From: Xanthobacteraceae bacterium
GTDB taxonomy: Bacteria > Pseudomonadota > Alphaproteobacteria > Rhizobiales > Xanthobacteraceae
Length of the DNA stretch: 7,479 nt
Assembly (NCBI GenBank): GCA_030037185.1
Contig: JASHRR010001511.1
Coordinates: 1-7,479, forward strand
Direction: 5' to 3'
Positions 1-7,300 of the stretch are shown here, in pieces. The translations under genes and the position numbers were made by a program. How positions within the stretch are numbered: the first letter of the stretch is position 1; each line of letters begins with the position of its first letter. The notes beneath the pieces are model-generated. The model did no database searches, was not told the DNA's origin, and saw only the letters and a program-made list of their open reading frames with translations.

Positions 1-695
1 TTGAGCGCTACGGCGTCGGCAATTCGCCCTACGCGGCGGAATTCCAATGGATCGGGGAGCCTGATCCAAGGCCGAGGGGGGCGGGCTTCTACTACCTCGA
101 CCATCTCACTCACAACGTTGAGCGCGGCCACATGGACAAGTGGTTTGCGTTCTACACGAAGCTGTTCAACTTCCGCCAAATTCGCTTTTTCGACATCGAG
201 GGCAAGCTCACCGGGCTGTTCTCGCGGGCACTGACGAGTCCGTGCGGACGCATTCGCATTCCGATCAACGAATCGGCCGACGAAAAGTCCCAGATCGAAG
301 AATTTCTGCGAGAATATAAAGGCGAAGGCATCCAGCACGTCGCCGTCGGCACCGACGCGATTTACGACGCGACCGAGATGCTCGCGGCCAATGGCCTCGA
401 ATTCATGCCCCGGCCGCCGGACGTCTATTACGAGAAAAGCTTCCATCGGGTGCGCGGTCACACCGAGCCGATCGCGCGCATGAAGAAGCAAGGCATCCTC
501 ATCGACGGCGAGGGAGTGGTTGACGGGCGCGAAACCAAGGTCCTGCTGCAGGTTTTCTCCAAGACCGTGATCGGCCCGATCTTCTTCGAGTTCATCCAGA
601 GGAAGGGGGACGACGGTTTCGGTGAGGGAAACTTCAAGGCGCTGTTCGAATCGATAGAGGCAGACCAGATTCGGCGCGGCGTGCTTACGCCCTGA
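1..695 (+). CDS. hppD: 4-hydroxyphenylpyruvate dioxygenase, C-terminal part (5' end outside window)
   Basis: This Fe(II) dioxygenase converts 4-hydroxyphenylpyruvate to homogentisate in cytosolic tyrosine catabolism. The reading frame is open at the left edge (first full codon at position 3) and gives 230 residues, roughly the last two-thirds of a family usually about 350-370 aa long. The three family iron ligands are visible: the His of LDHLTHNV (partial residue 34), the His of EGIQHVA (residue 112) and the Glu of FFEFIQRKG (residue 196). The substrate-pocket block SPCGRIRIPINES and the C-terminal gating helix GEGNFKALFESIEADQ are also present. The ATG at 132 is internal, because clear HPPD sequence precedes it in frame. 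It stops with TGA at 693-695, 193 bp before hmgA, the next enzyme of the pathway. Identification is secure; nothing looks damaged apart from truncation by the window. Confidence 0.97.
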   Translation, partial: ERYGVGNSPYAAEFQWIGEPDPRPRGAGFYYLDHLTHNVERGHMDKWFAFYTKLFNFRQIRFFDIEGKLTGLFSRALTSPCGRIRIPINESADEKSQIEEFLREYKGEGIQHVAVGTDAIYDATEMLAANGLEFMPRPPDVYYEKSFHRVRGHTEPIARMKKQGILIDGEGVVDGRETKVLLQVFSKTVIGPIFFEFIQRKGDDGFGEGNFKALFESIEADQIRRGVLTP

Positions 696-728
696 GCGAT
701 TTCGGCTTACCAGACAGTGAATAATGCG

Positions 729-773
729 CGAAAATCCCTTCGCTCAACACGAGATGAGTGCGAGACGTTTTCG
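729..773. repeat. Imperfect dyad symmetry after hppD
   Basis: The arms cgaaaa (729-734) and ttttcg (768-773) pair perfectly. They enclose a second, bulged hairpin made from cgctca (741-746) and the complementary stretch at 755-762. This lies 34 bp after the hppD stop. It could be an RNA hairpin at the end of the hppD transcript or an operator for hmgA. No run of T follows, so it does not look like a standard intrinsic terminator. The function is unknown and chance is possible. Confidence 0.3.
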
Positions 774-789
774 ACCAGGCTGACCCAAT

Positions 790-858
790 GGGGTCATTGC
801 CCGGCTTGACCAGGCAATCCATTTAGGAGTTGCCCGGTCAAGCCCGGCGCAGGACCCC
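790..858. repeat. Palindromic intergenic repeat (REP-like hairpin) before hmgA
   Basis: The arm gcccggcttgaccaggcaa (799-817) is complementary to 830-848 at 17 of 19 positions, around a 12-nt loop (818-829). Outside a small internal loop, ggggtc (790-795) pairs with gacccc (853-858), extending the stem. Nearby, gaccc (782-786) and gggtc (791-795) offer an alternative small hairpin. From general knowledge, palindromes of the form gcccgg-tcaagcc-cgggc are dispersed between genes in Bradyrhizobium-like genomes. I infer this is one copy of such a family. It sits 30 bp upstream of the hmgA start, so any hmgA promoter must lie inside or beyond it. No T-tract follows. Confidence 0.6.
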
Positions 859-877
859 CGATTAGACAAAACGATCT

Positions 878-881
878 GGAG
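878..881 (+). promoter_or_regulatory. Ribosome binding site of hmgA
   Basis: GGAG lies 7 nt before the ATG at 889. It supports this start, which is also followed closely by the conserved HGD N-terminal block [10 protein letters not shown]. Confidence 0.7.
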
Positions 882-888
882 CACTTCC

Positions 889-2229
889 ATGGCGCACCCC
901 ACCCAACTCGAGCCGTCACGGAAAAACGGCGCGGTGCCGCTTGCAGCCATCTCATACCAAGCGGGGTTCGGTAATCAGTTCCAGTCGGAAGCCGTGCCGG
1001 GCGCGCTGCCGGTCGGCCGCAACAGCCCGCAGCGCGGGCCGCTCGGGCTCTATGCGGAACAGATTTCCGGTACCGCCTTCACGGCGGCGCGTCACGAGAA
1101 CCGCCGCACCTGGACCTACCGTATCTGGCCCTCCGTCGTGCACAAACCTTACCGGCGCATCGACAACGGCAAGCTGCGCACCGGCCCCTTCAACGACACT
1201 GAGGCGACGCCGTCGCAATTGCGGTGGAGCCCGTTCCCGATCCCGCAACATCCGACCGATTTCATCGACGGCATCGTCACCATTGGCGGCAGCGGCAGTG
1301 CCGCCGACCAGTCCGGCATGGCGGTGCATATCTATGCGGCCGGCGCCTCCATGGCGGAGCGCTATTTCTACAACGCGGACGCGGAGATGCTCATCGTCCC
1401 GCAGCAGGGCCGCGTGCGCTTTGTCACCGAGCTTGGGATCCTCGATGTGGATAACGGCGAGATCGCCGTCATGCCGCGGGGCTTGAGGTTTCGCGTCGAG
1501 CTGCCGGACGGCCCGTCGCGCGGCTACATCTGCGAGAATTACGGCCAGGCGTTCCGGTTGCCGGAGCTTGGGCCGCTCGGCGCCAACGGCCTGGCCAATC
1601 CGCGTGATTTCCAGGCGCCGGTCGCGTCCTATGAGGACAGCCAGACGCCCTGCGTAATCGTCGCGAAATTCCAAGGCAATCTGTGGGCCGCCGAGAGCCC
1701 GCATTCGCCGCTGAGCGTGGTTGCCTGGCACGGCAATTTCGTCCCCTATAAATACGACCTGGCGCGCTTCATGGCGATCGGCACCGTCAGCTTCGACCAT
1801 CCGGACCCTTCGATCTTTACCGTGCTGACTGCGCCGTCGGATATTCCCGGCACCGCCAACGTCGATTTCGTCATCTTCCCGCCGCGCTGGCTGGTCGGCG
1901 AAGATACCTTCCGGCCGCCGTGGTACCATCGCAACGTGATGTGCGAGTTCATGGGTTTGCTCAAGGGAGTGTATGACGCGAAGGCCGAGGGCTTTCTGCC
2001 CGGCGGCGCCAGCCTCCACAATTGCATGAGCGCTCACGGGCCGGATGCAGAAACCTTCGCGCGCGCGAGCACGGCCGAGCTCAAGCCGCAGAAGCTCGAC
2101 AACACGCTAGCCTTCATGTTCGAAAGCCGCTTCGCCATGCGGCTTACCCGGTATGCGATGGAATCTTCAGAGCTGCAGCATGACTATTTCGAGGGCTGGC
2201 AAGGGCTGAAGCGTTATTTTCCGCCGTAG
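889..2229 (+). CDS. hmgA: Homogentisate 1,2-dioxygenase
   Basis: This cytosolic Fe(II) enzyme opens the aromatic ring of homogentisate with O2 to give maleylacetoacetate, the central step of tyrosine and phenylalanine degradation. The 446-aa product has the usual family length. The N-terminal signature [14 protein letters not shown] begins at residue 22. The C-terminal metal site is complete: by alignment to the human enzyme from memory, H347 and E353 (in WYHRN...CEFMG) and H383 (in SAHGPD) match iron ligands H335, E341 and H371. H304 (in FDHPDPSIF) matches active-site H292 and H377 matches H365, all at a constant offset of 12. The ATG at 889 has a good Shine-Dalgarno sequence. It follows hppD by 193 bp on the same strand and ends with TAG. 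Because a palindromic gap separates it from hppD, it may have its own promoter, but I could not identify convincing -35/-10 boxes. Confidence 0.98.
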   Translation: MAHPTQLEPSRKNGAVPLAAISYQAGFGNQFQSEAVPGALPVGRNSPQRGPLGLYAEQISGTAFTAARHENRRTWTYRIWPSVVHKPYRRIDNGKLRTGPFNDTEATPSQLRWSPFPIPQHPTDFIDGIVTIGGSGSAADQSGMAVHIYAAGASMAERYFYNADAEMLIVPQQGRVRFVTELGILDVDNGEIAVMPRGLRFRVELPDGPSRGYICENYGQAFRLPELGPLGANGLANPRDFQAPVASYEDSQTPCVIVAKFQGNLWAAESPHSPLSVVAWHGNFVPYKYDLARFMAIGTVSFDHPDPSIFTVLTAPSDIPGTANVDFVIFPPRWLVGEDTFRPPWYHRNVMCEFMGLLKGVYDAKAEGFLPGGASLHNCMSAHGPDAETFARASTAELKPQKLDNTLAFMFESRFAMRLTRYAMESSELQHDYFEGWQGLKRYFPP

Positions 2230-2598
2230 GATCTGTTAACCCATCAGCCATCGGCGGGACAGGAAGGGCGAGCGTTCCTCGAATGAACTGAAAGCTTTCG
2301 CAGGCCCCAAGGCCAGCTAACTCTCCCGCCAACAACCGGATGCCGGAAACGGCATGTCCCCGAAAGGGAGGCGGGTAACATCCCTGCTCGGCGGTCGAAT
2401 TTGCGTGGCGCGGCAGATCGGGCTATCGCTCAAGCGATCCCGCGCACTCACGCATTATGTTGCGAACACGCAGTGGCGTGCGGCGTCATCCAAAACGGCC
2501 CGAGCGCCGGCCCCCGAATTACCCGATCGCACAGCGGGTCCTGCTTGCGGGCTACGGTGGTGCGGTGCCGCGATAAAATCGCCCCGAGAGGACTTCCC
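2230..2598. other. 369-bp non-coding gap between hmgA and the DUF4260 gene
   Basis: Reading frames cross this stretch, but none resembles a known protein. The frame joined to the downstream gene encodes Cys- and Arg-rich sequence unlike the membrane protein that follows. The left half (2253-2375) holds a dense group of hairpins, annotated separately. Further right, 2419-2422 pairs with 2439-2442 and 2425-2429 with 2434-2438 (bulge at 2423-2424, TCAA loop), making a short GC-rich hairpin with no following T-run. The sequence gataaaat (2572-2579) could act as a -10 box for the DUF4260 gene, but no -35 box sits at proper spacing. No intrinsic terminator for hmgA is evident. Confidence 0.55.
2253..2375 (+). 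ncRNA. Candidate structured RNA with alternative pairings
   Basis: Several complementary segments are packed together. ggcggga (2253-2259) pairs with tcccgcc (2324-2330), enclosing aggaa/ttcct (2261-2265/2275-2279) and ggcc-ccaa-ggcc (2303-2314), the latter extended by agct/agct (2293-2296/2315-2318). Downstream, atgccg and cggcat (2340-2345/2350-2355) close a perfect GAAA tetraloop. tccc and ggga (2357-2360/2366-2369) form another hairpin with a GAAA-containing loop. The strand cccgcc (2325-2330) can instead pair with ggcggg (2370-2375), which excludes the first stem. GNRA-type loops fit an RNA read from the + strand. I do not recognise a known riboswitch or sRNA family. It could be the hmgA 3' UTR, a leader for the DUF4260-fahA pair, or chance pairing in GC-rich DNA. 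Confidence 0.25.
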
Positions 2599-2988
2599 GT
2601 GGACAGGCTTGCTCCCGCCGTAACCGGCACGCCCCGCGCGCTGCTGCGCGTCGAGGGCGCCGGTATTTTCGTGATTGCAATCGCGTTGTATTGGCGGCTG
2701 GGCGAGAGCTGGTGGCTGTTCGCAATTTTGTTCCTCGCCCCTGACCTCGCTTTTCTCGGCTATCTGGCGGGAGCGCGTTTGGGTGCGGTCACCTACAATT
2801 CTCTCCACACGATCGCCGGCCCAATCCTTCTGGCGCTGGCGGGCCTGTTCGTGTCATACGAACCGGCCATCGCGCTCGCGCTCATCTGGCTTGCCCATTG
2901 CGGCATCGATCGGGCGCTCGGCTACGGCTTGAAATACCAGGCCGGTTTCGGCTTCACGCATCTCGGCCGCATTGGACGGCCGGCTTGA
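2599..2988 (+). CDS. DUF4260 family small integral membrane protein
   Basis: The 129-aa product is predicted to be an inner-membrane protein of unknown function. The family call rests on characteristic blocks: LLRVEG near the N-terminus, WWLFAILFLAPDL (residues 38-50), YNSLHT (66-71), WLAHCGIDRALGYGLKY (97-113) and THLGRIGR at the C-terminus. About four hydrophobic segments are visible (near residues 18-32, 38-57, 72-87 and 88-103), with conserved-looking His at 70, 100 and 121. I chose the GTG at 2599 because AGAGGA (2587-2592) lies 6 nt upstream and family similarity starts just after it. The frame continues upstream to 2401, but that extension is Cys/Arg-rich and not membrane-like. The gene lies between hmgA and fahA, and its stop is 17 bp before the fahA start, so it is probably co-transcribed with fahA. 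No biochemical role can be assigned. Confidence 0.85.
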   Translation: MDRLAPAVTGTPRALLRVEGAGIFVIAIALYWRLGESWWLFAILFLAPDLAFLGYLAGARLGAVTYNSLHTIAGPILLALAGLFVSYEPAIALALIWLAHCGIDRALGYGLKYQAGFGFTHLGRIGRPA

Positions 2989-2993
2989 CGAGC

Positions 2994-2997
2994 AAGG
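2994..2997 (+). promoter_or_regulatory. Ribosome binding site deciding the fahA start
   Basis: AAGG lies 8 nt before the ATG at 3006. It favours that start over the in-frame ATG at 2898, which lies inside the DUF4260 gene and would add 36 residues read in a shadow frame of that gene. Confidence 0.55.
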
Positions 2998-3005
2998 CGC
3001 ATGCA

Positions 3006-4322
3006 ATGGAAATAGATCACACCCACGACCCGGCGCTGAAAAGCTTCATTGCCAGCGCCAATGCGCCGGGATGCGATTTTCCCGTCCAGAACCTGCCCTA
3101 TGTGGCCTTCCGGCGTCGCAGCGCGACCGGCGACCCGCGAATCGGCGTCGCCATCGGTGATGACCTTCTCGACATCGCCGCGGTGGCGGATCTTCTGGAC
3201 GGTGCGGCCGGGCACGCCGCGGCAGCCTGTGCGGCTCCGCATCTCAATCATCTTATGAAGCTTGGGCCGGCGTACTGGGCGGCGCTGCGTTGCGAATTAT
3301 CGCGACTTCTGACCACCACCGACGCGGCGCGGCGGTCGCGTGTGGAGACCGATCTTACTCCGATCGCGGCGGCGGAATTTTTTGTTCCGGTGCAAATCGG
3401 CAACTTCACGGATTTCTTTGCCTCGATCTTCCACGCCACCAACACCGGCCGGTTGTTCCGCCCCGACAATCCGCTGATGCCGAATTACAAATACGTGCCG
3501 GTCGCCTATCACGCCCGCGCCTCCTCGGTTCAGGTCAGCGGCGCGCCGGTGCGGCGGCCGTTCGGCCAGACCAAACGCGGTGAGGACGCCGCGCCGGTCT
3601 ACCGGCCTGCCCGCAGCCTCGACTACGAGCTCGAGCTGGGATTCTACATCGGCCGGTCCTCGACGCTCGCGGCGCCGGTGCCGATCGCCGACGCTGATGC
3701 GTATATCTTCGGCTATTGCCTGCTCAATGACTGGTCGGCGCGCGACGTCCAGGCCTGGGAAGCCCAGCCGCTCGGCCCGTTCCTCGCCAAGAATTTTGCA
3801 ACGTCGGTATCGCCTTTCGTCATCACCGCAGCGGCGCTGGCGCCGTTCCGGACGGCCGCCTTCACGCGGCCGGCGGGCGATCCGGCGCCGCTGCCGCATC
3901 TTCTGGCGCCGCAGGATCAGGCGGCGGGCGGCCTCGACATAACCTTGGAGGCCTATATTGTTACGACACAAATGCGCCACCACGGCACGCCGCCGTTTCG
4001 GCTGAGCCGCGGTTCGTTCGCGCTGGTCTACTGGACGGTCGCCCAGATGGTCGCCCACCACACCAGCAACGGCTGCAATCTCGAAGTCGGCGACCTGATG
4101 GGCTCCGGCACGGTGTCAGGCCCGGAGCCGGAAAGCTGGGCGAGCCTGTTGGAGCTGAGCAGAGGCGGCCGCCAGCCGATTGTGCTGCCGACCGGGGAGA
4201 CGCGACGCTTTCTTGAGGACGGCGATGAAGTCGTCTTGCGGGGCTACGGCGAGCGCACGGGCTTCGCCCGCATCGGCTTTGGCGAATGCCGTGCGGTGAT
4301 CGAGTCGGCCGTGAAGCTGTAG
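3006..4322 (+). CDS. fahA: Fumarylacetoacetase
   Basis: This cytosolic metal-dependent hydrolase splits fumarylacetoacetate into fumarate and acetoacetate, the last step of tyrosine breakdown. The 438-aa product is close to the usual 420-440 aa. The N-terminal domain carries DFPVQNLPY (residues 24-32). The catalytic domain retains family residues, numbered here against mouse/human positions recalled from memory: metal ligands D136 (D126), E208 and E210 (E199, E201) and D242 (D233); catalytic H143 (H133) and E383 (E364); and R152, Y168, R246, Q249, K262 and T369. SGPEPESW and the FLEDGDEV block near the C-terminus are also typical. The position matching substrate-contact Tyr128 is Phe138. It follows the DUF4260 gene by 17 bp and ends with TAG, 30 bp from the convergent polA stop. 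Identification is secure. Confidence 0.97.
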   Translation: MEIDHTHDPALKSFIASANAPGCDFPVQNLPYVAFRRRSATGDPRIGVAIGDDLLDIAAVADLLDGAAGHAAAACAAPHLNHLMKLGPAYWAALRCELSRLLTTTDAARRSRVETDLTPIAAAEFFVPVQIGNFTDFFASIFHATNTGRLFRPDNPLMPNYKYVPVAYHARASSVQVSGAPVRRPFGQTKRGEDAAPVYRPARSLDYELELGFYIGRSSTLAAPVPIADADAYIFGYCLLNDWSARDVQAWEAQPLGPFLAKNFATSVSPFVITAAALAPFRTAAFTRPAGDPAPLPHLLAPQDQAAGGLDITLEAYIVTTQMRHHGTPPFRLSRGSFALVYWTVAQMVAHHTSNGCNLEVGDLMGSGTVSGPEPESWASLLELSRGGRQPIVLPTGETRRFLEDGDEVVLRGYGERTGFARIGFGECRAVIESAVKL

Positions 4323-4352
4323 GTTATCTTGCCTGTTGGCGGGACGGCAGCC
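4323..4352. other. 30-bp convergent gap between fahA and polA
   Basis: fahA and polA end tail to tail here. Only a weak 4-bp pairing (tgcc 4330-4333 with ggca 4346-4349) is visible, with no T-tract on either strand, so I cannot call a terminator. Transcripts probably overlap unless Rho or signals within the genes end them. Confidence 0.5.
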
Positions 4353-7300
4353 TCAGTGCGCCTCGTCCCAGTTATCCGCCGCATGCGCGTCGACGTGGAG
4401 GGGCACCGTGAGCGCGACGGCCGGCAGCGGCGCCTCCTCCATGACCCGTTTGATCACCACGATGGTGCGGTCGATCTCGCCGTCCGGCACCTGAAAGACA
4501 AGTTCGTCATGGACCTGGAGCAGCATTTGCGCCGCCAGATGCTGCTTGACCAGCGCTTCGTCCATGCGGATCATGGCACGCCGGATGATGTCGGCGGCGG
4601 TGCCCTGCAGGCGCGCATTGACGGCGGCGCGCTCGTTGAAGGAACGGATCGACGGGTTTGATGCAATGATGTCCGGGTAATGGCACTTGCGGCCGAACAG
4701 CGTCGTCACATAGCCGGTCTGCCGGCACGCCTCTTTGGTTGCGTCCATGAAAGCGCGGATGCCGGGAAAGCGCTCGAAGTATTTCTTGATGTACGCGCCT
4801 GCTTCCTCGCGCGAGATGCCGAGCTGATTGGCAAGACCGAACGCCGAAATGCCATAGATGATGCCGAAATTGATCGCCTTGGCGCGGCGACGCACCTCGC
4901 CGGGCATACCTTTCACCGGCACATTGAACATTTCGCTCGCCGTCATTGCATGAATGTCGGTTCCCTGGCGGAACGCGCGCTTGAGGGCCTCAATATCCGC
5001 GATTTCCGCCAGCAGCCGCAATTCGATCTGCGAATAATCGGCCGATATCAGCTTGGTGCCGGGCAACGCAACGAAGGCGCGCCTGATCTTGCGGCCGTCC
5101 TCGGTGCGGACTGGGATGTTCTGCAGGTTGGGATCGAATGAGGAGAGCCGCCCGGTGCTGGTGGAGGCGAGCGCATAGTTGGTGTGAACCCGGCCGGTGT
5201 CCGGGTTGACAAACGAAGGCAGCAGCTCCGTGTAGGTCGAGCGAAGCTTGCTGATCTGCCGCCATTCGAGAATCCTGGTCGGCAGCAGGTGGCCCTCCTC
5301 GGCAAGATCGTCGAGAACCGAGGCAGACGTGGACCAGGCCCCGGTCTTGGTCTTGCGTGCGCCTGGAAGTTTCATCTTGCCGAACAGCACGTCGGCAATC
5401 TGCTTGGGGCTGCCCGGGTTGAGCGGCTCACCGGCGATGTCCTGAATCTCGGCTTCAAGCGCCGCGGTTTTTTGCGCAAAATCGCCCGACAGCCGCGACA
5501 GCACCTCGGTATCGATAGAGATGCCGCGTTGCTCCATGCGGGCGAGGACCGGCACCAGCGGACGCTCCAACGTCTGATAGACCGTCACCACGCGTTCCGC
5601 GACAAGGCGCGCGCTGAGCAGGCGCCAAACACGCAGCGTGACATCGGCGGTCTCGGCGCAGATACTGCACGCGCGTGTCGCCTCGACGGTCTCGAATGGC
5701 ACCAGCGTGCGCCCTTTGCCGACGATGTCGGCCATGTTGAGCATGGCGTGGTCGAGATGCCGGCGCGACAGCTCCTCGAGCCCGTGGCCGGCACGCCCGG
5801 CGTCGAGAACGTAGGACATCAGCATGATGTCATCGAACGCGTTGAGCGAGATGCCATGGCGGTCAAGCACCAGGGCGTCATGCTTTAGATCGTGACCGAC
5901 CTTGAGGACGCCAGCATCCTCAAGCATCGGCTTGAGGAGCGCGAGGGCCTCGTGCTGGAGCACTTGGCCGGCCGCCAGGCCGCCGCTCGCCAACAGGTCA
6001 CCGCCCTCGCGGTGACCGAGCGGCACATACGCCGCCTGGTTGGGGGCGAGCGCGAGCGACACGCCAATCAACACGGCGATCATCGGATCGGCGGAAGTCG
6101 TGGCGAGATCGATTGCGACCGCGCCGCGATCGGTGGCCTGCGCAATCCACTGCCCGAGCGCGTCGGCGTCGCCGATCATCTGATAGCCGGAGCGATCGAT
6201 CCTGCGGCCGGAGATTTCCGCGAGGCGTTGGCGGACAAGCCCGAGCGGCGTGGTGGGCTCCGTTCGCAGGCCGGCCGGACGCTTGCGATCGCTTGCCGCC
6301 AGCGGCAGCCCGAGCGAGAGCTGGCGGGGCGTTGCGGCCGCAACTGCGGCCGTCTCACCGATCGGCGGCGGTGGCGGTTCGGCGGTGGTGCGCAACGCTT
6401 TATCCGGGTCGATTGCATTCGGATCGACGCCGGTAGCCTCGCCAACCCGCTTGGTCAGATTGGCGAACTCCATCGCCTTCAGAAAGGCGATCAGCTTTCT
6501 GGGATCGCGCCCAACGAGCGGCAGATTTTCCAGCGGGCATTTCAATTCCACCTCGTCGTCGAGCAGCACAAGGCGCTTCGACACGCGGGCCTGCTCGGCG
6601 AATTCGATCAAGGATTGCCGGCGCTTCTCCTGCTTGATCTCGGCCGCCCGTGCCAACAAAGCTTCGAGATCGCCGTACTCGTTGATGAGCTGCGCGGCTG
6701 TCTTGACGCCGATCCCCGGAACGCCCGGCACATTGTCGGTGGTATCGCCGATCAGGGCCTGGACGTCGGGAACCTTTTCGGGTGGTACGCCGAATTTCTC
6801 GGCGACCTCCTCGGCGCCGATGCGGCGCTCGTTGCCGGGCATCGGATCGAACATCATGACGCCGGGTCGCACCAGCTGCATGAGGTCCTTGTCGCCGGCG
6901 ATGATCGACACGTCGGCGCCGGCCTCAAGCGCGACGCGCGCATAAGTCGCGATCAGGTCGTCGGCCTCGAAGCCTTCCTGCTCGATCGGGATCAGCCCGA
7001 ACGCGCGCACGGCGTCGCGCATGAGCGGGAACTGCGGCACCAACTCGTCCGGCGGTTCCGGGCGGTGGCCCTTGTAGTCGGCATAGATTTGGTTGCGGAA
7101 GCTCTTGCCGGAATAGTCGAAAACCACTGCCATGTGGGTCGGCATCACCCCGCTCAGCCCCTCTCGTAACAGTTTCCACAGCATGTTGCAGAAGGTGAGC
7201 ACCGCGCCCGTCGGCACGCCGTCCGAGCGCGTAAAGCTGCGGCCCCGGCTCTGCGCGGCCTTGAACATCGCGAAATACGCACGAAAAATGAATGACGACC

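Noticed and set aside
1..234. Frame-1 open reading frame at the left edge
   Set aside because: The Ser/Thr-rich product is an out-of-frame reading of hppD; the third frame gives clear HPPD sequence across the same bases.
952..2037. Long open frame (361 codons) on the minus strand opposite hmgA
   Set aside because: It is the antisense shadow of a certain gene in GC-rich DNA. The product is Arg/Ala/Gly-rich and matches no family I know.
2253..2330. tRNA-like unit: 78 nt closed by a perfect 7-bp stem, ggcggga with tcccgcc
   Set aside because: Length and end stem fit a tRNA, but there is no T-arm with TTCGAAT near the 3' end, no proper D-arm and no 5-bp anticodon stem. The end pairing is better explained as part of the hairpin cluster.
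2401..2598. 66-codon upstream extension of the DUF4260 frame, from a TTG at 2401
   Set aside because: The sequence is Cys/Arg-rich and unlike the family. A GTG with a good Shine-Dalgarno sequence lies at the point where family similarity begins.
2354..2623. 89-codon plus-strand frame in the hmgA-DUF4260 gap
   Set aside because: Basic, low-information product with no known motif; its start falls inside the GAAA hairpin and its end overlaps the DUF4260 gene in another frame.
2898..3005. Upstream ATG for fahA that would make a 474-aa protein
   Set aside because: The extra residues are a shadow frame of the DUF4260 C-terminus, and the ATG at 3006 has its own Shine-Dalgarno sequence.
3297..4061. 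254-codon minus-strand frame opposite fahA
   Set aside because: Arg-rich shadow of fahA with no recognisable motif.
4323..4352. Bidirectional terminator between fahA and polA
   Set aside because: Only a 4-bp stem can be drawn and neither strand has a T-run.
5892..7169. Long open frame (425 codons) on the plus strand opposite polA, with others at 4680-5141 and 5184-5888
   Set aside because: These are antisense to well-conserved polA codons, have low-complexity RA/G-rich composition and lack recognisable domains.
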